A stretch of DNA of 64,000 bases, taken from assembly GCF_000428845.1 (NCBI RefSeq), contig NZ_AUAS01000001.1:663898-727897 (forward strand), in the 5' to 3' direction. The notes under the pieces were generated by a model, which did not search any database, was not told where the DNA came from, and saw only the letters and a program-made list of their open reading frames with translations. The position numbers were made by a program, and so were the translations under genes. This document shows positions 1 to 9,420 of this stretch, piece by piece (position 1 is the stretch's first letter; each line of letters opens with the position of its first letter). This stretch comes from Dyadobacter alkalitolerans DSM 23607. Its GTDB lineage: Bacteria > Bacteroidota > Bacteroidia > Cytophagales > Spirosomataceae.

Positions 1-1677
1 AAACAATATTTTATAAACAAAATTTATGTTAACACAGGAAGCCAGGAAAGTCTGCTTGCTGATACAACGGCTGCTCCTGAGCCTCGTCGCCGCGGGCTAA
101 ACATCAAAGACCCGGGGAATTTATACAAAAAACGAATCTTTTATGACGCCATCGGTTTCCGGAGAGGGAATATGTATACCAATACAATGCATAATGTATC
201 CCTGCAACGATTGGTCAACCTGCAAAACTTCAAATTTGTAAAAAACCAATTCGACCTTGTTCCCAGATCCGATTCAGCATTGCTGGATGTGCGTTATGAT
301 TTGGAACCATTGAAGAAAAAGGCATTGCAAACGACCATTAGCGCCAGTACGAAGTCGAACAACCTGGGCGGTTCGCAGCTGGATGTGGCTTGGCGGAATA
401 GAAATACATTCAAAGGAGCGGAAATGTTGGCTATAAAGGCATTTTTCGGATTTGACGTGCAACTGGGAGGAAACCGGGAGGCAAATCCTAACCGGATTGG
501 CAATGAATACGTTCGCTACGGTATAGGTGCAGACTTATCGTTCCCACGATTTATTATTCCTTTCGTTAGAATACGGCCGGAGAAAAGCCAAGCGTTACCT
601 AAAACTGTGCTTTCAGTAAATTATGAAAACCGGGTACAACGCGGACTTTATACAACCACCTCTATTCGTGGTGACTGGTCATACATTTGGAGCAAAAATT
701 CAGAGGTTGTACACACATTAACCCCGATTTCGATTAACTATATTCAACCCAGGAAGGTTAATTCTGAAAAGTTGGCAGCCATCGGCTTTAATCCCAACAC
801 AAATCCGATTGATTTCGAAAGGTTAATGAACTTGGTGGAACAAAAGTATTTTATTGCAGGATCTAATTATACCATATCTTATCGTCCGAAACCTAAACCA
901 TTCGGAAGAAATCAATTCGCATTTACAGGTGGGATTGATTACGGTGGTAACCTGCTAAGCCTTTTAGCTAAACATTCAAAGGATGATACGGCGAAAATAT
1001 ATGCGAAAGAATTCTTGAAAGTTCCTGTCTTTCAATATGTCAAGCTGGATGGTGACATCAGGTACTATCGCACCATAACACCTGGAATCAAGTGGGCTAA
1101 CAGGCTTTTGTTAGGAGCAATTAAACCGTATGGCAATTCCAAAAATATGGCTACGCCGCAATTCAAACAGTATTTTGGCGGTGGTAGCACAGGTATAAGG
1201 GCTTTCCGTGCACGTGCGCTTGGTCCTGGTGCGTATACACCTGACACGGCAACAATCGCATTGATTGGTTATCAAAACTTTGCTGATATACGGATGGAAT
1301 TTAATTCAGAACTTCGACTGAAATTCACAAACATCATTAATGGTGCAGTGTTTATGGATGCCGGAAACATCTGGTCATTCGGCAGCCCTGAAAGAGCCAG
1401 ATATGACTCATCTGCACTCATCAGCAGCGATTTCCTGAAACAAATCGCAGTTGGCGGCGGGATTGGCTTACGCCTTGATTTCTCATATTTGGTATTCCGA
1501 TTGGATCTTGCCACGCCATTCCGCAAACCCTGGTATACGAAGGAAATTGTTTCAGAAACACCCGATGGACAGGTTCAGTATAAAAATCCCTGGGTTTTCA
1601 ACGAAGTTAATTTCCGAAGCAAAGCATGGAGAAGGGAAAACCTGATCCTGAACATTGCAGTCGGGCTGCCGTTCTAA
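1..1677 (+). CDS. BamA/TamA-like outer membrane protein, C-terminal part (5' end outside window)
   Basis: The reading frame is open from base 1, so the true start lies before the window; the ATG at 172 is internal. The visible 558 residues are rich in alternating hydrophobic strands. They include a segment with GGSTGIRAFRARALGPG, like the (V/I)RG(F/Y) loop of Omp85 barrels, and end in an aromatic residue (VGLPF) as outer membrane barrels usually do. Omp85-family proteins insert or translocate proteins at the outer membrane. The N-terminal POTRA region is mostly missing from view, so BamA, TamA and a surface-antigen D15 homologue cannot be told apart. It ends 9 bases before the convergent epimerase gene, with no clear terminator between them. 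Confidence 0.8.
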   Translation, partial: KQYFINKIYVNTGSQESLLADTTAAPEPRRRGLNIKDPGNLYKKRIFYDAIGFRRGNMYTNTMHNVSLQRLVNLQNFKFVKNQFDLVPRSDSALLDVRYDLEPLKKKALQTTISASTKSNNLGGSQLDVAWRNRNTFKGAEMLAIKAFFGFDVQLGGNREANPNRIGNEYVRYGIGADLSFPRFIIPFVRIRPEKSQALPKTVLSVNYENRVQRGLYTTTSIRGDWSYIWSKNSEVVHTLTPISINYIQPRKVNSEKLAAIGFNPNTNPIDFERLMNLVEQKYFIAGSNYTISYRPKPKPFGRNQFAFTGGIDYGGNLLSLLAKHSKDDTAKIYAKEFLKVPVFQYVKLDGDIRYYRTITPGIKWANRLLLGAIKPYGNSKNMATPQFKQYFGGGSTGIRAFRARALGPGAYTPDTATIALIGYQNFADIRMEFNSELRLKFTNIINGAVFMDAGNIWSFGSPERARYDSSALISSDFLKQIAVGGGIGLRLDFSYLVFRLDLATPFRKPWYTKEIVSETPDGQVQYKNPWVFNEVNFRSKAWRRENLILNIAVGLPF

Positions 1678-1686
1678 TGTAACGGA

Positions 1687-2091
1687 TCAGGGCTTGATTT
1701 CCTGGCAAAGCTCGATCAGCATGCCATTTGTGGTTTTAGGATGTAAAAAACAAACGAGCTTATTATCAGCTCCGGGTTTGGGGGTTTCGCTTAACAAGGC
1801 GAAACCCTCTTTTTTTAGCCGCTCCATTTCCAAAACAATGTCGTCAACCTCGAACGCGACGTGATGAATGCCTTCTCCTTTTTTTTCGATAAACCGGGCG
1901 ATTACGCCTTCCGGATCTGTGGATTGCAGGAGCTCTATTTTGGTTTGGTTAACCTTGAAAAAAGACGTCAAAACACCTTCGGAAGCGACAGTTTCACGCT
2001 TGTAGGGCTGGGAATTCAGAAGACTCGAAAACAACTTTTCGGCAGCCTCCAGCTCCTTAACCGCAATGCCAATGTGCTCGACATTTTTCAT
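1687..2091 (-). CDS. mce: Methylmalonyl-CoA epimerase
   Basis: A 134-residue glyoxalase/VOC-fold protein that interconverts (2R)- and (2S)-methylmalonyl-CoA between propionyl-CoA carboxylase and methylmalonyl-CoA mutase. It begins MKNVEHIGIAVKEL, where the first metal-binding His of the family lies. It also has EGIHHVAFEVDD in the middle and ends GMLIEL, supplying further His and Glu ligands typical of the family. An upstream in-frame start at 2115 would overlap rsgA. The ATG at 2091 matches the normal family N-terminus and leaves one base after the rsgA stop, so the two genes are probably co-transcribed and translationally coupled. The length is normal for the family. Confidence 0.88.
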   Translation of the reverse strand: MKNVEHIGIAVKELEAAEKLFSSLLNSQPYKRETVASEGVLTSFFKVNQTKIELLQSTDPEGVIARFIEKKGEGIHHVAFEVDDIVLEMERLKKEGFALLSETPKPGADNKLVCFLHPKTTNGMLIELCQEIKP

Positions 2092-2092
2092 A

Positions 2093-3028
2093 TTACTTTC
2101 TGTTATCCTGCCCACCCACCATACTTAAATAACTTTCGTAACGGCTGATCGCAATGCGGCCTTCGGAAACCGCGTCTTTCACTGCACACCCGGGCTCGTT
2201 GATATGCTGACAATTATTAAACCGGCATTGGTTCAGCAGTTCGCGCATTTCCGGAAAGTAATGACTGATTTCCTCTGCCTTCATATCCGAAAGCCCCAGT
2301 TCCTTAATTCCGGGTGAATCAATGATGAATGTGCCAGGCTCCAGCTCGAACATTTCGGCGAAAGTTGTCGTATGGACGCCCTTATTTGCAAAGGTTGAAA
2401 CCTCCTGCGTTTTAATATCCAGGTCCGGCGCTATTGCATTGACCAATGTGGATTTACCCACGCCCGAATGACCCGAAAGCAACGAAACTTTTCCGCCTAA
2501 TAATGCAGCAAATTCTTCCAGTCCTTCCTCGCTTACCGCTGTGGTGGCCATGCAAGTATATCCGAGGCTTTCGTAAAGTTCCATCAGCTCGGCCTGAAAT
2601 TCCTTCATATCATCATTCAGCAGATCCTGCTTATTGAAAATCAATACGCCGGGAATCCGGAACGACTCAATGGCAACGAGAAAGCGATCTATAAAACCCA
2701 GAGAAGTTCTTGGAAAAACCAATGTGGCAATTAAAATCGCCTGATCAACATTCGCGGCGATCAAATGCGCGTGTGCCGTCTTGTGTACGGAGCGCCGTAC
2801 CACGTAATTTTCACGGGGCATGATTTCGTGGATGATGCCAAAATTCTGCGTCTCATCTTCCTCCTCGAACCGCACATTGTCGCCTACGGCGATCGGATTG
2901 GTCACTTTCAATCCAAGCGCTTTAAACTTTCCCTTCAACCTGCATTGCCAGATATGACCGTCGCGACTGTCCCGCACATCATACCATGAACCAGTTGACC
3001 GCAAAACCAAACCTTTAACTAATTCCAT
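2093..3028 (-). CDS. rsgA: Ribosome small subunit-dependent GTPase A
   Basis: Circularly permuted GTPase that acts in late 30S subunit maturation. An N-terminal OB-fold (KGLVLRSTGSWYDV) is followed by the G motifs in permuted order: NKQD (G4), GHSGVGKST (G1 P-loop), then DSPGIKE (G3). A C-terminal zinc-binding segment follows (CRFNNCQHINEPGC). I chose the ATG at 3028 because the protein then begins MELVKGLVL, as the family usually does. A GTG at 3070 is an in-frame alternative adding 14 residues. It is the first gene of a pair with the epimerase and diverges from the ROK gene across about 240 bases of AT-rich DNA. Confidence 0.93.
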   Translation of the reverse strand: MELVKGLVLRSTGSWYDVRDSRDGHIWQCRLKGKFKALGLKVTNPIAVGDNVRFEEEDETQNFGIIHEIMPRENYVVRRSVHKTAHAHLIAANVDQAILIATLVFPRTSLGFIDRFLVAIESFRIPGVLIFNKQDLLNDDMKEFQAELMELYESLGYTCMATTAVSEEGLEEFAALLGGKVSLLSGHSGVGKSTLVNAIAPDLDIKTQEVSTFANKGVHTTTFAEMFELEPGTFIIDSPGIKELGLSDMKAEEISHYFPEMRELLNQCRFNNCQHINEPGCAVKDAVSEGRIAISRYESYLSMVGGQDNRK

Positions 3029-3272
3029 TCCGTCTTTTTTTGCAAATAGCGAATTTAATCTGAGTTTCACGTAATGCCGCCAGACACGGCAAAATCGCCA
3101 AATAAAATTAAGTAGTTTTTTGGTCGACCCGGTTTTTTATTTGCCGTCTACCATTATGGATAATAATATTTTTTAATATTTAGCCTCTTTTAGTGGTTTT
3201 TGCATACATTAGTGACCGTTAATCATAAAAATTTTAAGAATACTTATACAAAATACCTTTACACTCCACATA

Positions 3273-4496
3273 ATGGACTTAGTTGTAGAAGAACCGAATT
3301 CGGTTATTGATATTCGTAAAAACCGTATCAGAAGTAACTTGTTGCTTCATTTGTACCAATCCGGTGACACTTCGATCAACAAAATGGCACGTTTGTTCCA
3401 TGCCAGCATTCCCTCGGCAACGGGCATCGTGAACGAGCTCATCCGTGAAGGTTGGATCATTGAAACCGGAACGGGTCCGGCACGCGCAGGCAGGCCGCCG
3501 GTGTTATACGGACTGAATTCGAAAAAATACCTGACGCTTATTATGGACATTAACCGCCATGATACGCAACTCGTGATTTTCGACCTACATAACCAACTGA
3601 TTTTAAAGCGAAAAGTTGATATCCGCCTCGACGATTCTTCTACTTTCCTCGAACAACTTTTTGAAGCAAGCGACGATTTTCTTAAATCCAACAATATCAA
3701 TGTCAGCAAGTTATGGGGCATAGGCGTATCGATGCCTGGCCTCATCAATTCCTCCCAGGGAATCAACCTGACTTATCTTAACCTGACGCCTCCCGGAGTT
3801 CCGCTGGTTTCGCATCTGACGAAACATTTCAAGCTGCCGGTTTGCCTTTTTAATGATACAAAAGCAACCACGATCGGAGAGCACCGCTTTGGTTTTGCAA
3901 GAGAAAAATCTCAGGTCCTGACCATCAACATTGACTGGGGCGTAGGATTAGGCATTATCATTAACGGTGAAGTTTTCAACGGTGCGTCTGGTTTCGCGGG
4001 CGAGCTGGGGCACATTCAGGTAAAACCCGACGGACTTTTATGTCATTGCGGAAAAATCGGCTGTCTGGATACGATCACATCCGCCATCGCATTAATCCGA
4101 AGAGCCAAGGACGGCATTAAAGGTGGAAAAGCAACCATTCTATCACAGATCGTCAATAACAATCTCGATCTGCTCGACACTTCGCACATCATTGAAGCCG
4201 TGCATGCGGGCGACGAATTTTCGATTGACTTATTAAGCACGGTAGGCACCGAGCTGGGCAAAGGTTTGGCAACAGCAGTTCACCTTTTCAATCCCGAAGT
4301 CATTATAGTAGGCGGATTGCTGGCAGAAGCAGGGCCATTTATCTCAAACCCGATTGAGCAGGCCATCAACAAATATTGCCTTTCTGATTTCAAAAACTCG
4401 CTTTCTATCCACATTTCGAAATTAGGAGCAAAAGCCAGGTTACTGGGCACGCAGGCGCATTTATTTGAGCATCTGATTGCCAAGGAATTTTCCTGA
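3273..4496 (+). CDS. ROK-family transcriptional regulator (NagC/XylR type)
   Basis: A 407-residue protein with an N-terminal winged helix-turn-helix (about residues 15-75, including INKMARLFHASIPSATGIV) and a ROK sugar-kinase-like domain. The ROK part shows NDTKATTIGEHRFG, the GVGLGIIINGEV phosphate loop, FAGELGHIQV and the zinc site CHCGKIGCLDT. Together these indicate a sugar-responsive repressor of the NagC/Mlc group rather than a plain glucokinase. No sugar-use genes are adjacent, so its targets are probably elsewhere and the ligand cannot be read from the context. It is a single gene closed by a hairpin at 4508-4542. Confidence 0.85.
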   Translation: MDLVVEEPNSVIDIRKNRIRSNLLLHLYQSGDTSINKMARLFHASIPSATGIVNELIREGWIIETGTGPARAGRPPVLYGLNSKKYLTLIMDINRHDTQLVIFDLHNQLILKRKVDIRLDDSSTFLEQLFEASDDFLKSNNINVSKLWGIGVSMPGLINSSQGINLTYLNLTPPGVPLVSHLTKHFKLPVCLFNDTKATTIGEHRFGFAREKSQVLTINIDWGVGLGIIINGEVFNGASGFAGELGHIQVKPDGLLCHCGKIGCLDTITSAIALIRRAKDGIKGGKATILSQIVNNNLDLLDTSHIIEAVHAGDEFSIDLLSTVGTELGKGLATAVHLFNPEVIIVGGLLAEAGPFISNPIEQAINKYCLSDFKNSLSIHISKLGAKARLLGTQAHLFEHLIAKEFS

Positions 4497-4507
4497 AATA
4501 ATATAAG

Positions 4508-4555
4508 GGCTGGTTTAATGCTTATTATGCATGGAATCAGCCTTTCATTTTTTTT
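4508..4555 (+). terminator. Intrinsic terminator after the ROK gene
   Basis: An imperfect 14-bp hairpin (arms 4508-4521 and 4529-4542, with two G-U pairs and one mismatch) is followed by a T-rich run with eight consecutive T residues. It overlaps the last codons and stop of the convergent Kdo transferase gene. Confidence 0.65.
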
Positions 4556-5793
4556 ACTTCATTCAGGATCATGTCAGTGGATCCTACGCCTTCCGCAATG
4601 TAATTCTTATTGACATTTCCCGCTTGTTTCCGGATTTCTTCTGCATTAACCCATTGATTGATAACGCCGATCAGTTCCTCTTTATCTGCAACGGCAACAG
4701 CACCTTTCCTGTCGATAAGGTCAACCGCTTCCTGAAACTTATGATATTTTTTGTTTCCAAAAACTATAGGAATGCCAAAAGTGGCCGCTTCCAGGATGTT
4801 ATGTAAACCTGAACCAAATGCGCCGCCAATGTAGGCCATATTTCCATATTGGTATAATGACGATAACATGCCAATGTTATTAATCACCAGATAATCATAT
4901 TCCTTAGCGTTGACGTTTGGAGAAAGTTCGGAGTACAACAACGTCTTACAGTTCATTTCCTTTCGCCACTGCGCGATCTCGTCCGCATGGATTTCGTGCG
5001 GTGCTATAATCGCTTTCAATTCACCTTTGAAGTGATTTAAAACAGGGATAAGCACCTGCATATCAGCCGCCCAGGCCGATCCTACAATCAGACAAAGCTT
5101 ATTATCACGAAAAGCAGCAACTTCCGGAAGGTCATTAACATGAGCTGCAATGGCAGACACCCTATCAAACCGCGTATCTCCTGCCAGGCTGCATTGTTGC
5201 ACGCCTATGCCATACAGCAATGTGAGCGATTGTTTATTTTGTACAAAAATGTGATCGAAATAACCCAGCATCTTTTTGAAAAAGCTGCCTCGTTTTTTGA
5301 AGAAAATCTGATCCGGCCGGAAGATTGTTGAGAAGGAAATAATGCGTGCGCGGCTTTTTTTCAGTTCGCGGAGATAGTTATACCAAAATTCATATTTGAT
5401 AAAAAACGCGAAGCTAGGCTGCACAATTTTCACAAAACGTTTTGCATTCGAGGCCGTGTCCCAGGGCAGGTAACATATATAATCTGCCCCGTTATAGTTT
5501 TTTCTCACTTCATAACCTGACGGAGAAAAGAATGTCAGCAAAATGAAATGATCGGGAAACTGCGCTTTGAACGCTTCGATAACCGGCCTTCCTTGTTCAA
5601 ATTCACCCAGCGAAGCCGCGTGAAACCAAGCCACAGATCGCCCGTTTACCTGCTTTTGAAACGAATTTTCAAGCTCATCCAGCAACCCGTCACGTCCGGC
5701 AACACCAAGCTTGATTTTTTGATTAAATAAAGCCGCAACACGCATCAAAGAGGCGACGGTGCTGATTGCGCTTTGATAGATAACTTCGGACAA
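4537..5793 (-). CDS. waaA: 3-deoxy-D-manno-octulosonic acid (Kdo) transferase
   Basis: Glycosyltransferase family 30 enzyme that adds Kdo to lipid A precursor at the inner membrane. The 418 residues include a hydrophobic N-terminal anchor (IYQSAISTVASLMRVAALF), WFHAASLGEFEQGRP, YICYLPWDT, FIKYEFWYNYL and the C-terminal GLHNILEAATFGIPIVFG donor-site segment. All are characteristic of WaaA/KdtA. The start appears to be TTG at 5791-5793: no in-frame ATG lies between it and an upstream stop at 5815-5817, and the next ATG would cut into the membrane anchor. It stands alone on the minus strand. Confidence 0.92.
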   Translation of the reverse strand: MSEVIYQSAISTVASLMRVAALFNQKIKLGVAGRDGLLDELENSFQKQVNGRSVAWFHAASLGEFEQGRPVIEAFKAQFPDHFILLTFFSPSGYEVRKNYNGADYICYLPWDTASNAKRFVKIVQPSFAFFIKYEFWYNYLRELKKSRARIISFSTIFRPDQIFFKKRGSFFKKMLGYFDHIFVQNKQSLTLLYGIGVQQCSLAGDTRFDRVSAIAAHVNDLPEVAAFRDNKLCLIVGSAWAADMQVLIPVLNHFKGELKAIIAPHEIHADEIAQWRKEMNCKTLLYSELSPNVNAKEYDYLVINNIGMLSSLYQYGNMAYIGGAFGSGLHNILEAATFGIPIVFGNKKYHKFQEAVDLIDRKGAVAVADKEELIGVINQWVNAEEIRKQAGNVNKNYIAEGVGSTDMILNEVKKMKG

Positions 5794-5831
5794 AAGGTTC
5801 TGATTAAAAGAAGATTAGCAAAAAATTAATT

Positions 5832-5873
5832 CCTGCAAATCCCGGAAGCGCGGGAGGGCTGGCAGGCTTTTTT
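5832..5873 (+). terminator. Terminator-like hairpin between divergent genes
   Basis: An outer CCTGC/GCAGG stem (5832-5836 and 5862-5866) encloses a second CCCG/CGGG stem (5841-5844 and 5851-5854). It is followed at once by six T residues on the plus strand. No plus-strand gene precedes it, which is why it is listed among the findings. Confidence 0.35.
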
Positions 5874-5950
5874 ATTTCTTTTCCGGTTTAAAGAACATAA
5901 ATGTACAAAAAACCGTTAATGTGGAGGCGATATTCCGCGGCTTTACACTA

Positions 5951-5958
5951 TAATTTTG
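5951..5958 (+). promoter_or_regulatory. Possible Bacteroidota -7 box (TAATTTTG)
   Basis: TAATTTTG fits the TAnnTTTG consensus of the primary sigma factor in Bacteroidota and lies 55 bases before the start of the secreted hypothetical gene at 6014. No convincing -33 TTG element was seen at the expected spacing, so it is tentative. Confidence 0.35.
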
Positions 5959-6013
5959 TACTTTCACTGTTCATACAACACTTCAATTGTAACAGCGATC
6001 TAGATCTAAATAT

Positions 6014-6784
6014 ATGATGCGTGTAAAATTTTTACTATCAGTATCTATTCTGTTTGCACTATCAACAGATATATATGCGCAACGGCGGGCGAAGGTAGAG
6101 GACAGTGAGGAGAGCTATAAATCTTTTACATCTTTTGGGATCACTACCAACACCAACTCCGGCATTTTGGGCGGTGCGGTTTTCAGGCAGTCATCGGCCC
6201 TGGGTTCCAAGTTATTCGGCAAAAATCAATACAGATATCTTGCAGTTGAGCTGGTGAATGTAAAGCACCCGAAAGAGCTTTCACAGCAGGATTTTGTGAC
6301 CGGCGCAAGACTGGTTTATGGTAAGCAGAACTATTTATTTGTATTAAGACCAGAATACGGACGGGAGCTCACATTGTTCAGCAGGCAAGACGATGAAGGT
6401 ATTTCAATCAGCGGGATCGTTGCAGCAGGACCGTCACTCGGGTTGGAAAAGCCTTATATGGTTCAGTTTCAGAGTTCCGACGGACGTGTTGTTACGGAGC
6501 CTTTTGATCCTGTGAAACATGCCGGAAGTACGCAAACGACCGGGATCGTGGGAGCAGGAAGCTTTTTTCAGGGTTTTGGACAAACTAAAATTGTTCCGGG
6601 ATTACACGTAAAAACCGCAATGAGCTTCGAATTAAGCGCTTTTCGCGAAAATGTAACCGGCGTTGAAATTGGTTTCATCGCAGAAGCGTTTACCAGAAAA
6701 GTGCAGATCATGGCATTTGCCGAGAATAGAAGCTTCTTTACGTCGGGTTATCTGACCCTTTATTTCGGAAGCAAAAAACGATAA
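6014..6784 (+). CDS. Secreted hypothetical protein, probable outer membrane barrel
   Basis: 256 residues with a clear Sec signal peptide ending ...TDIYAQ (cleavage near residue 22). The mature part is rich in short alternating beta strands and Gly/aromatic residues and closes with SGYLTLYFGSKKR. This suggests a small beta-barrel or a beta-rich periplasmic protein. I do not recognise a named family. It sits 60 bases upstream of lipA on the same strand and could share its transcript, but nothing in the sequence links it to lipoate metabolism. Confidence 0.75.
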   Translation: MMRVKFLLSVSILFALSTDIYAQRRAKVEDSEESYKSFTSFGITTNTNSGILGGAVFRQSSALGSKLFGKNQYRYLAVELVNVKHPKELSQQDFVTGARLVYGKQNYLFVLRPEYGRELTLFSRQDDEGISISGIVAAGPSLGLEKPYMVQFQSSDGRVVTEPFDPVKHAGSTQTTGIVGAGSFFQGFGQTKIVPGLHVKTAMSFELSAFRENVTGVEIGFIAEAFTRKVQIMAFAENRSFFTSGYLTLYFGSKKR

Positions 6785-6844
6785 TATATTAATAATTGAT
6801 GGTTTTGGTTTTACAAACAGGACTGTCAGAGATTACGATTAAAT

Positions 6845-7723
6845 ATGATTGAATTACCTGTTATTCCCTCAGAGCGCAAGAAAAGACCAGATTGGTTGAG
6901 GGTGAAGCTGCCAGCCGGACCTGAATTCAGGAAAGTAAGGCAACTGGTTGATAATTATAAACTACATACCATCTGCGAAAGCGGAAGCTGCCCGAACATG
7001 GGCGAATGCTGGGGCGCCGGAACGGCTACCTTTATGATCCTGGGCAATGTTTGTACGAGAAGTTGCAGCTTTTGCGCCGTAGCAACAGGCCGGCCTAACG
7101 AATATGATACTGACGAGCCAAGACGGGTGGCAGAAGCCATTAAGCTGATGCAGGTTAAACACGCAGTGCTTACTTCTGTAAACCGTGACGAATTGAAAGA
7201 CCGGGGCGCAGAAATCTGGTATCAGACGGTGAGACAGGTGAAAGAAAATACGCCAGAAACAACCATTGAAACATTGATTCCCGACGTTAAGAACAACTGG
7301 GACGCATTGATCCACATGATTGAGGCAGGCCAGGAAGTGGTGTCGCATAATATGGAAACTGTGGAACGTTTATACCGTGCGGTACGTCCTCAGGCCAAGT
7401 ATGAAAGAAGTCTGGAGCAGATCAGACGAACCAAAGCCTTCGGTCAGCGCACAAAATCGGGCATTATGCTTGGGCTTGGCGAAACACAGGACGAAGTATA
7501 CAAAGCCATGGACGATCTGGCTGCGAATGGCCTGGATATCCTTACTTTGGGTCAATATCTGCAACCTACCAAAATGCACCACGAAGTGATTGAGTGGATC
7601 ACTCCTGAAATGTTCGATAATTACAGGGAAGAAGGACTGAGACGCGGACTCAAATACGTAGAGTCCGGCCCGCTGGTAAGATCCAGTTACCACGCGGAAC
7701 GCCATGTGAATGTTCCGATTTGA
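6845..7723 (+). CDS. lipA: Lipoyl synthase
   Basis: Radical SAM enzyme that inserts two sulfur atoms into octanoylated lipoyl domains. Both iron-sulfur sites are visible: the auxiliary cluster cysteines C44, C49 and C55 ([12 protein letters not shown]) and the radical SAM triad C70, C74 and C77 (CTRSCSFC). The C-terminal RSSYHAE segment supplies the serine ligand of the auxiliary cluster. The 292-residue length is normal. No lipB is adjacent. A strong hairpin follows directly. Confidence 0.96.
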   Translation: MIELPVIPSERKKRPDWLRVKLPAGPEFRKVRQLVDNYKLHTICESGSCPNMGECWGAGTATFMILGNVCTRSCSFCAVATGRPNEYDTDEPRRVAEAIKLMQVKHAVLTSVNRDELKDRGAEIWYQTVRQVKENTPETTIETLIPDVKNNWDALIHMIEAGQEVVSHNMETVERLYRAVRPQAKYERSLEQIRRTKAFGQRTKSGIMLGLGETQDEVYKAMDDLAANGLDILTLGQYLQPTKMHHEVIEWITPEMFDNYREEGLRRGLKYVESGPLVRSSYHAERHVNVPI

Positions 7724-7740
7724 AAAATAGCACTAAATTG

Positions 7741-7772
7741 AAAAGCCCGCTTTCCTGCAAAAGCGGGCTTTT
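7741..7772 (+). terminator. Intrinsic terminator after lipA
   Basis: Perfect 13-bp inverted repeat, AAAAGCCCGCTTT and its complement, at 7741-7753 and 7760-7772 with a six-base loop. The descending arm ends in TTTT. It lies 17 bases beyond the lipA stop. Confidence 0.88.
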
Positions 7773-7926
7773 CGGTTTATATAAGCCTGCTGCACGACGC
7801 TAATACGTGCATTCTGGATGGTTTTTAACTCCCATTTATTTGGTTAATATCTCAAAAAAATTCAATTTTGTTTTCTGATCCATACACTAGCTGCTCATTT
7901 TTTTGCCGAATTAACATTTTCAATTT

Positions 7927-9207
7927 ATGCCATACTTATTCACCTCGGAGTCCGTATCTGAAGGACATCCTGACAAGGTCGCCGATCAAATATCAGATGC
8001 TTTAATTGACAACTTTTTAGCCTGGGACACCAATAGTAAGGTTGCCTGTGAAACGCTGGTTACAACCGGACAGGTGGTTTTGGCCGGAGAAGTGAAGACT
8101 AATACTTATCTGGATGTTCAGAAAATAACCCGCGAGGTTATCAGAAAGATCGGATACACGAAAAGTGAATACATGTTTGAAGCCAATTCCTGCGGTATTT
8201 TATCTGCTATCCACGATCAGAGCGCAGACATTAACCAGGGCGTTGACCGTGCGGTTGCTTCCGAAAGCTTCGAAGAAAAGGCAAATGCACAGGGCGCTGG
8301 TGACCAGGGGATGATGTTTGGTTACGCCACACGCGAAACTGAAAACTATATGCCGTTGGCATTGGACCTTGCTCACAAGATCCTGCAAGAAATGTCCTCG
8401 ATCAGAAATAACGAATCCAGCCTGATCCCATATCTTCGCCCGGATGCAAAATCGCAGGTGACGATCGAATATAGCGATGACAATGTTCCTTTGCGCATCG
8501 ATACTATTGTTGTTTCCACACAACACGATGATTTTGACGCAGAGGCAGCAATGCTTGCGAAGATCAAAGAAGATGTGATCAACATCGTTATCCCACGCGT
8601 AAAAGGTAAGCTTACTCCTGAATTGCAGAAGCTGTTCACAGGCGACATTACTTTCCATATCAACCCAACCGGCAAATTTGTAATTGGTGGCCCGCACGGA
8701 GACACAGGACTTACAGGACGTAAAATCATCGTGGATACATACGGTGGAAAAGGGGCACATGGTGGTGGTGCATTTTCAGGAAAAGATCCTTCCAAAGTGG
8801 ACCGTTCTGCCGCTTATGCAACACGTCACATTGCGAAGAACATGGTTGCGTCGGGCCTTTGCGACGAAGTGCTTGTGCAGGTTTCCTACGCTATCGGCGT
8901 GGCTGAGCCTTGCGGATTGTATATTAATACTTACGGAACATCAAAAGTTTCGGTTAACGACGGCGAGATTGCTTTGAAGATCAGCGAGATTTTTGACCTT
9001 CGTCCTTACGCAATTGAGCAGAGATTAAAATTGAGAAACCCGATTTATTCCGAAACTGCTGCTTATGGACACATGGGCCGCAAGAATGAAGTCGTTAAAA
9101 AATCATTCAAAGGAGCAAACGGCGAAGAAAAAGAAGTGGAAGTGGAATTGTTCACTTGGGAAAAGCTTGACTTCGTAGACGCAATTAAAGAGAAGTTCGC
9201 ATTGTAA
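7927..9207 (+). CDS. metK: S-adenosylmethionine synthase
   Basis: Makes SAM from methionine and ATP. The 426-residue protein carries [18 protein letters not shown] at the N-terminus (ATP and methionine site), [12 protein letters not shown], and the phosphate-binding [19 protein letters not shown]. All three domains of the family are present. The spacer before it (7773-7926) is AT-rich and I see no SAM riboswitch fold. It is monocistronic, closed by a terminator at 9229. Confidence 0.96.
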   Translation: MPYLFTSESVSEGHPDKVADQISDALIDNFLAWDTNSKVACETLVTTGQVVLAGEVKTNTYLDVQKITREVIRKIGYTKSEYMFEANSCGILSAIHDQSADINQGVDRAVASESFEEKANAQGAGDQGMMFGYATRETENYMPLALDLAHKILQEMSSIRNNESSLIPYLRPDAKSQVTIEYSDDNVPLRIDTIVVSTQHDDFDAEAAMLAKIKEDVINIVIPRVKGKLTPELQKLFTGDITFHINPTGKFVIGGPHGDTGLTGRKIIVDTYGGKGAHGGGAFSGKDPSKVDRSAAYATRHIAKNMVASGLCDEVLVQVSYAIGVAEPCGLYINTYGTSKVSVNDGEIALKISEIFDLRPYAIEQRLKLRNPIYSETAAYGHMGRKNEVVKKSFKGANGEEKEVEVELFTWEKLDFVDAIKEKFAL

Positions 9208-9228
9208 GCATATAATTTATCAGTTTTT

Positions 9229-9261
9229 ATAAGGCCGGCTTATAACCGGCCTTATTTTTTT
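9229..9261 (+). terminator. Intrinsic terminator after metK
   Basis: Perfect 10-bp stem, ATAAGGCCGG with CCGGCCTTAT (9229-9238 and 9246-9255), followed by a T run. Confidence 0.88.
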
Positions 9262-9420
9262 GCCTTAGGCATCCATATAATTTCGAAATTTCCGTTATTG
9301 CGCAATTTTTGACTGAACGGCTAATAAACAATTGTGATAAGCTAATAATTACCGACAATTTACGTTCCCAAGGAAAGTATAATTATAATGAACTGATTAC
9401 CAAATTACTGCTTACTTTCT

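Noticed and set aside
7773..7926. A SAM riboswitch before metK
   Set aside because: No conserved SAM-aptamer core or pairing was seen; the region is AT-rich with only the lipA terminator at its edge.
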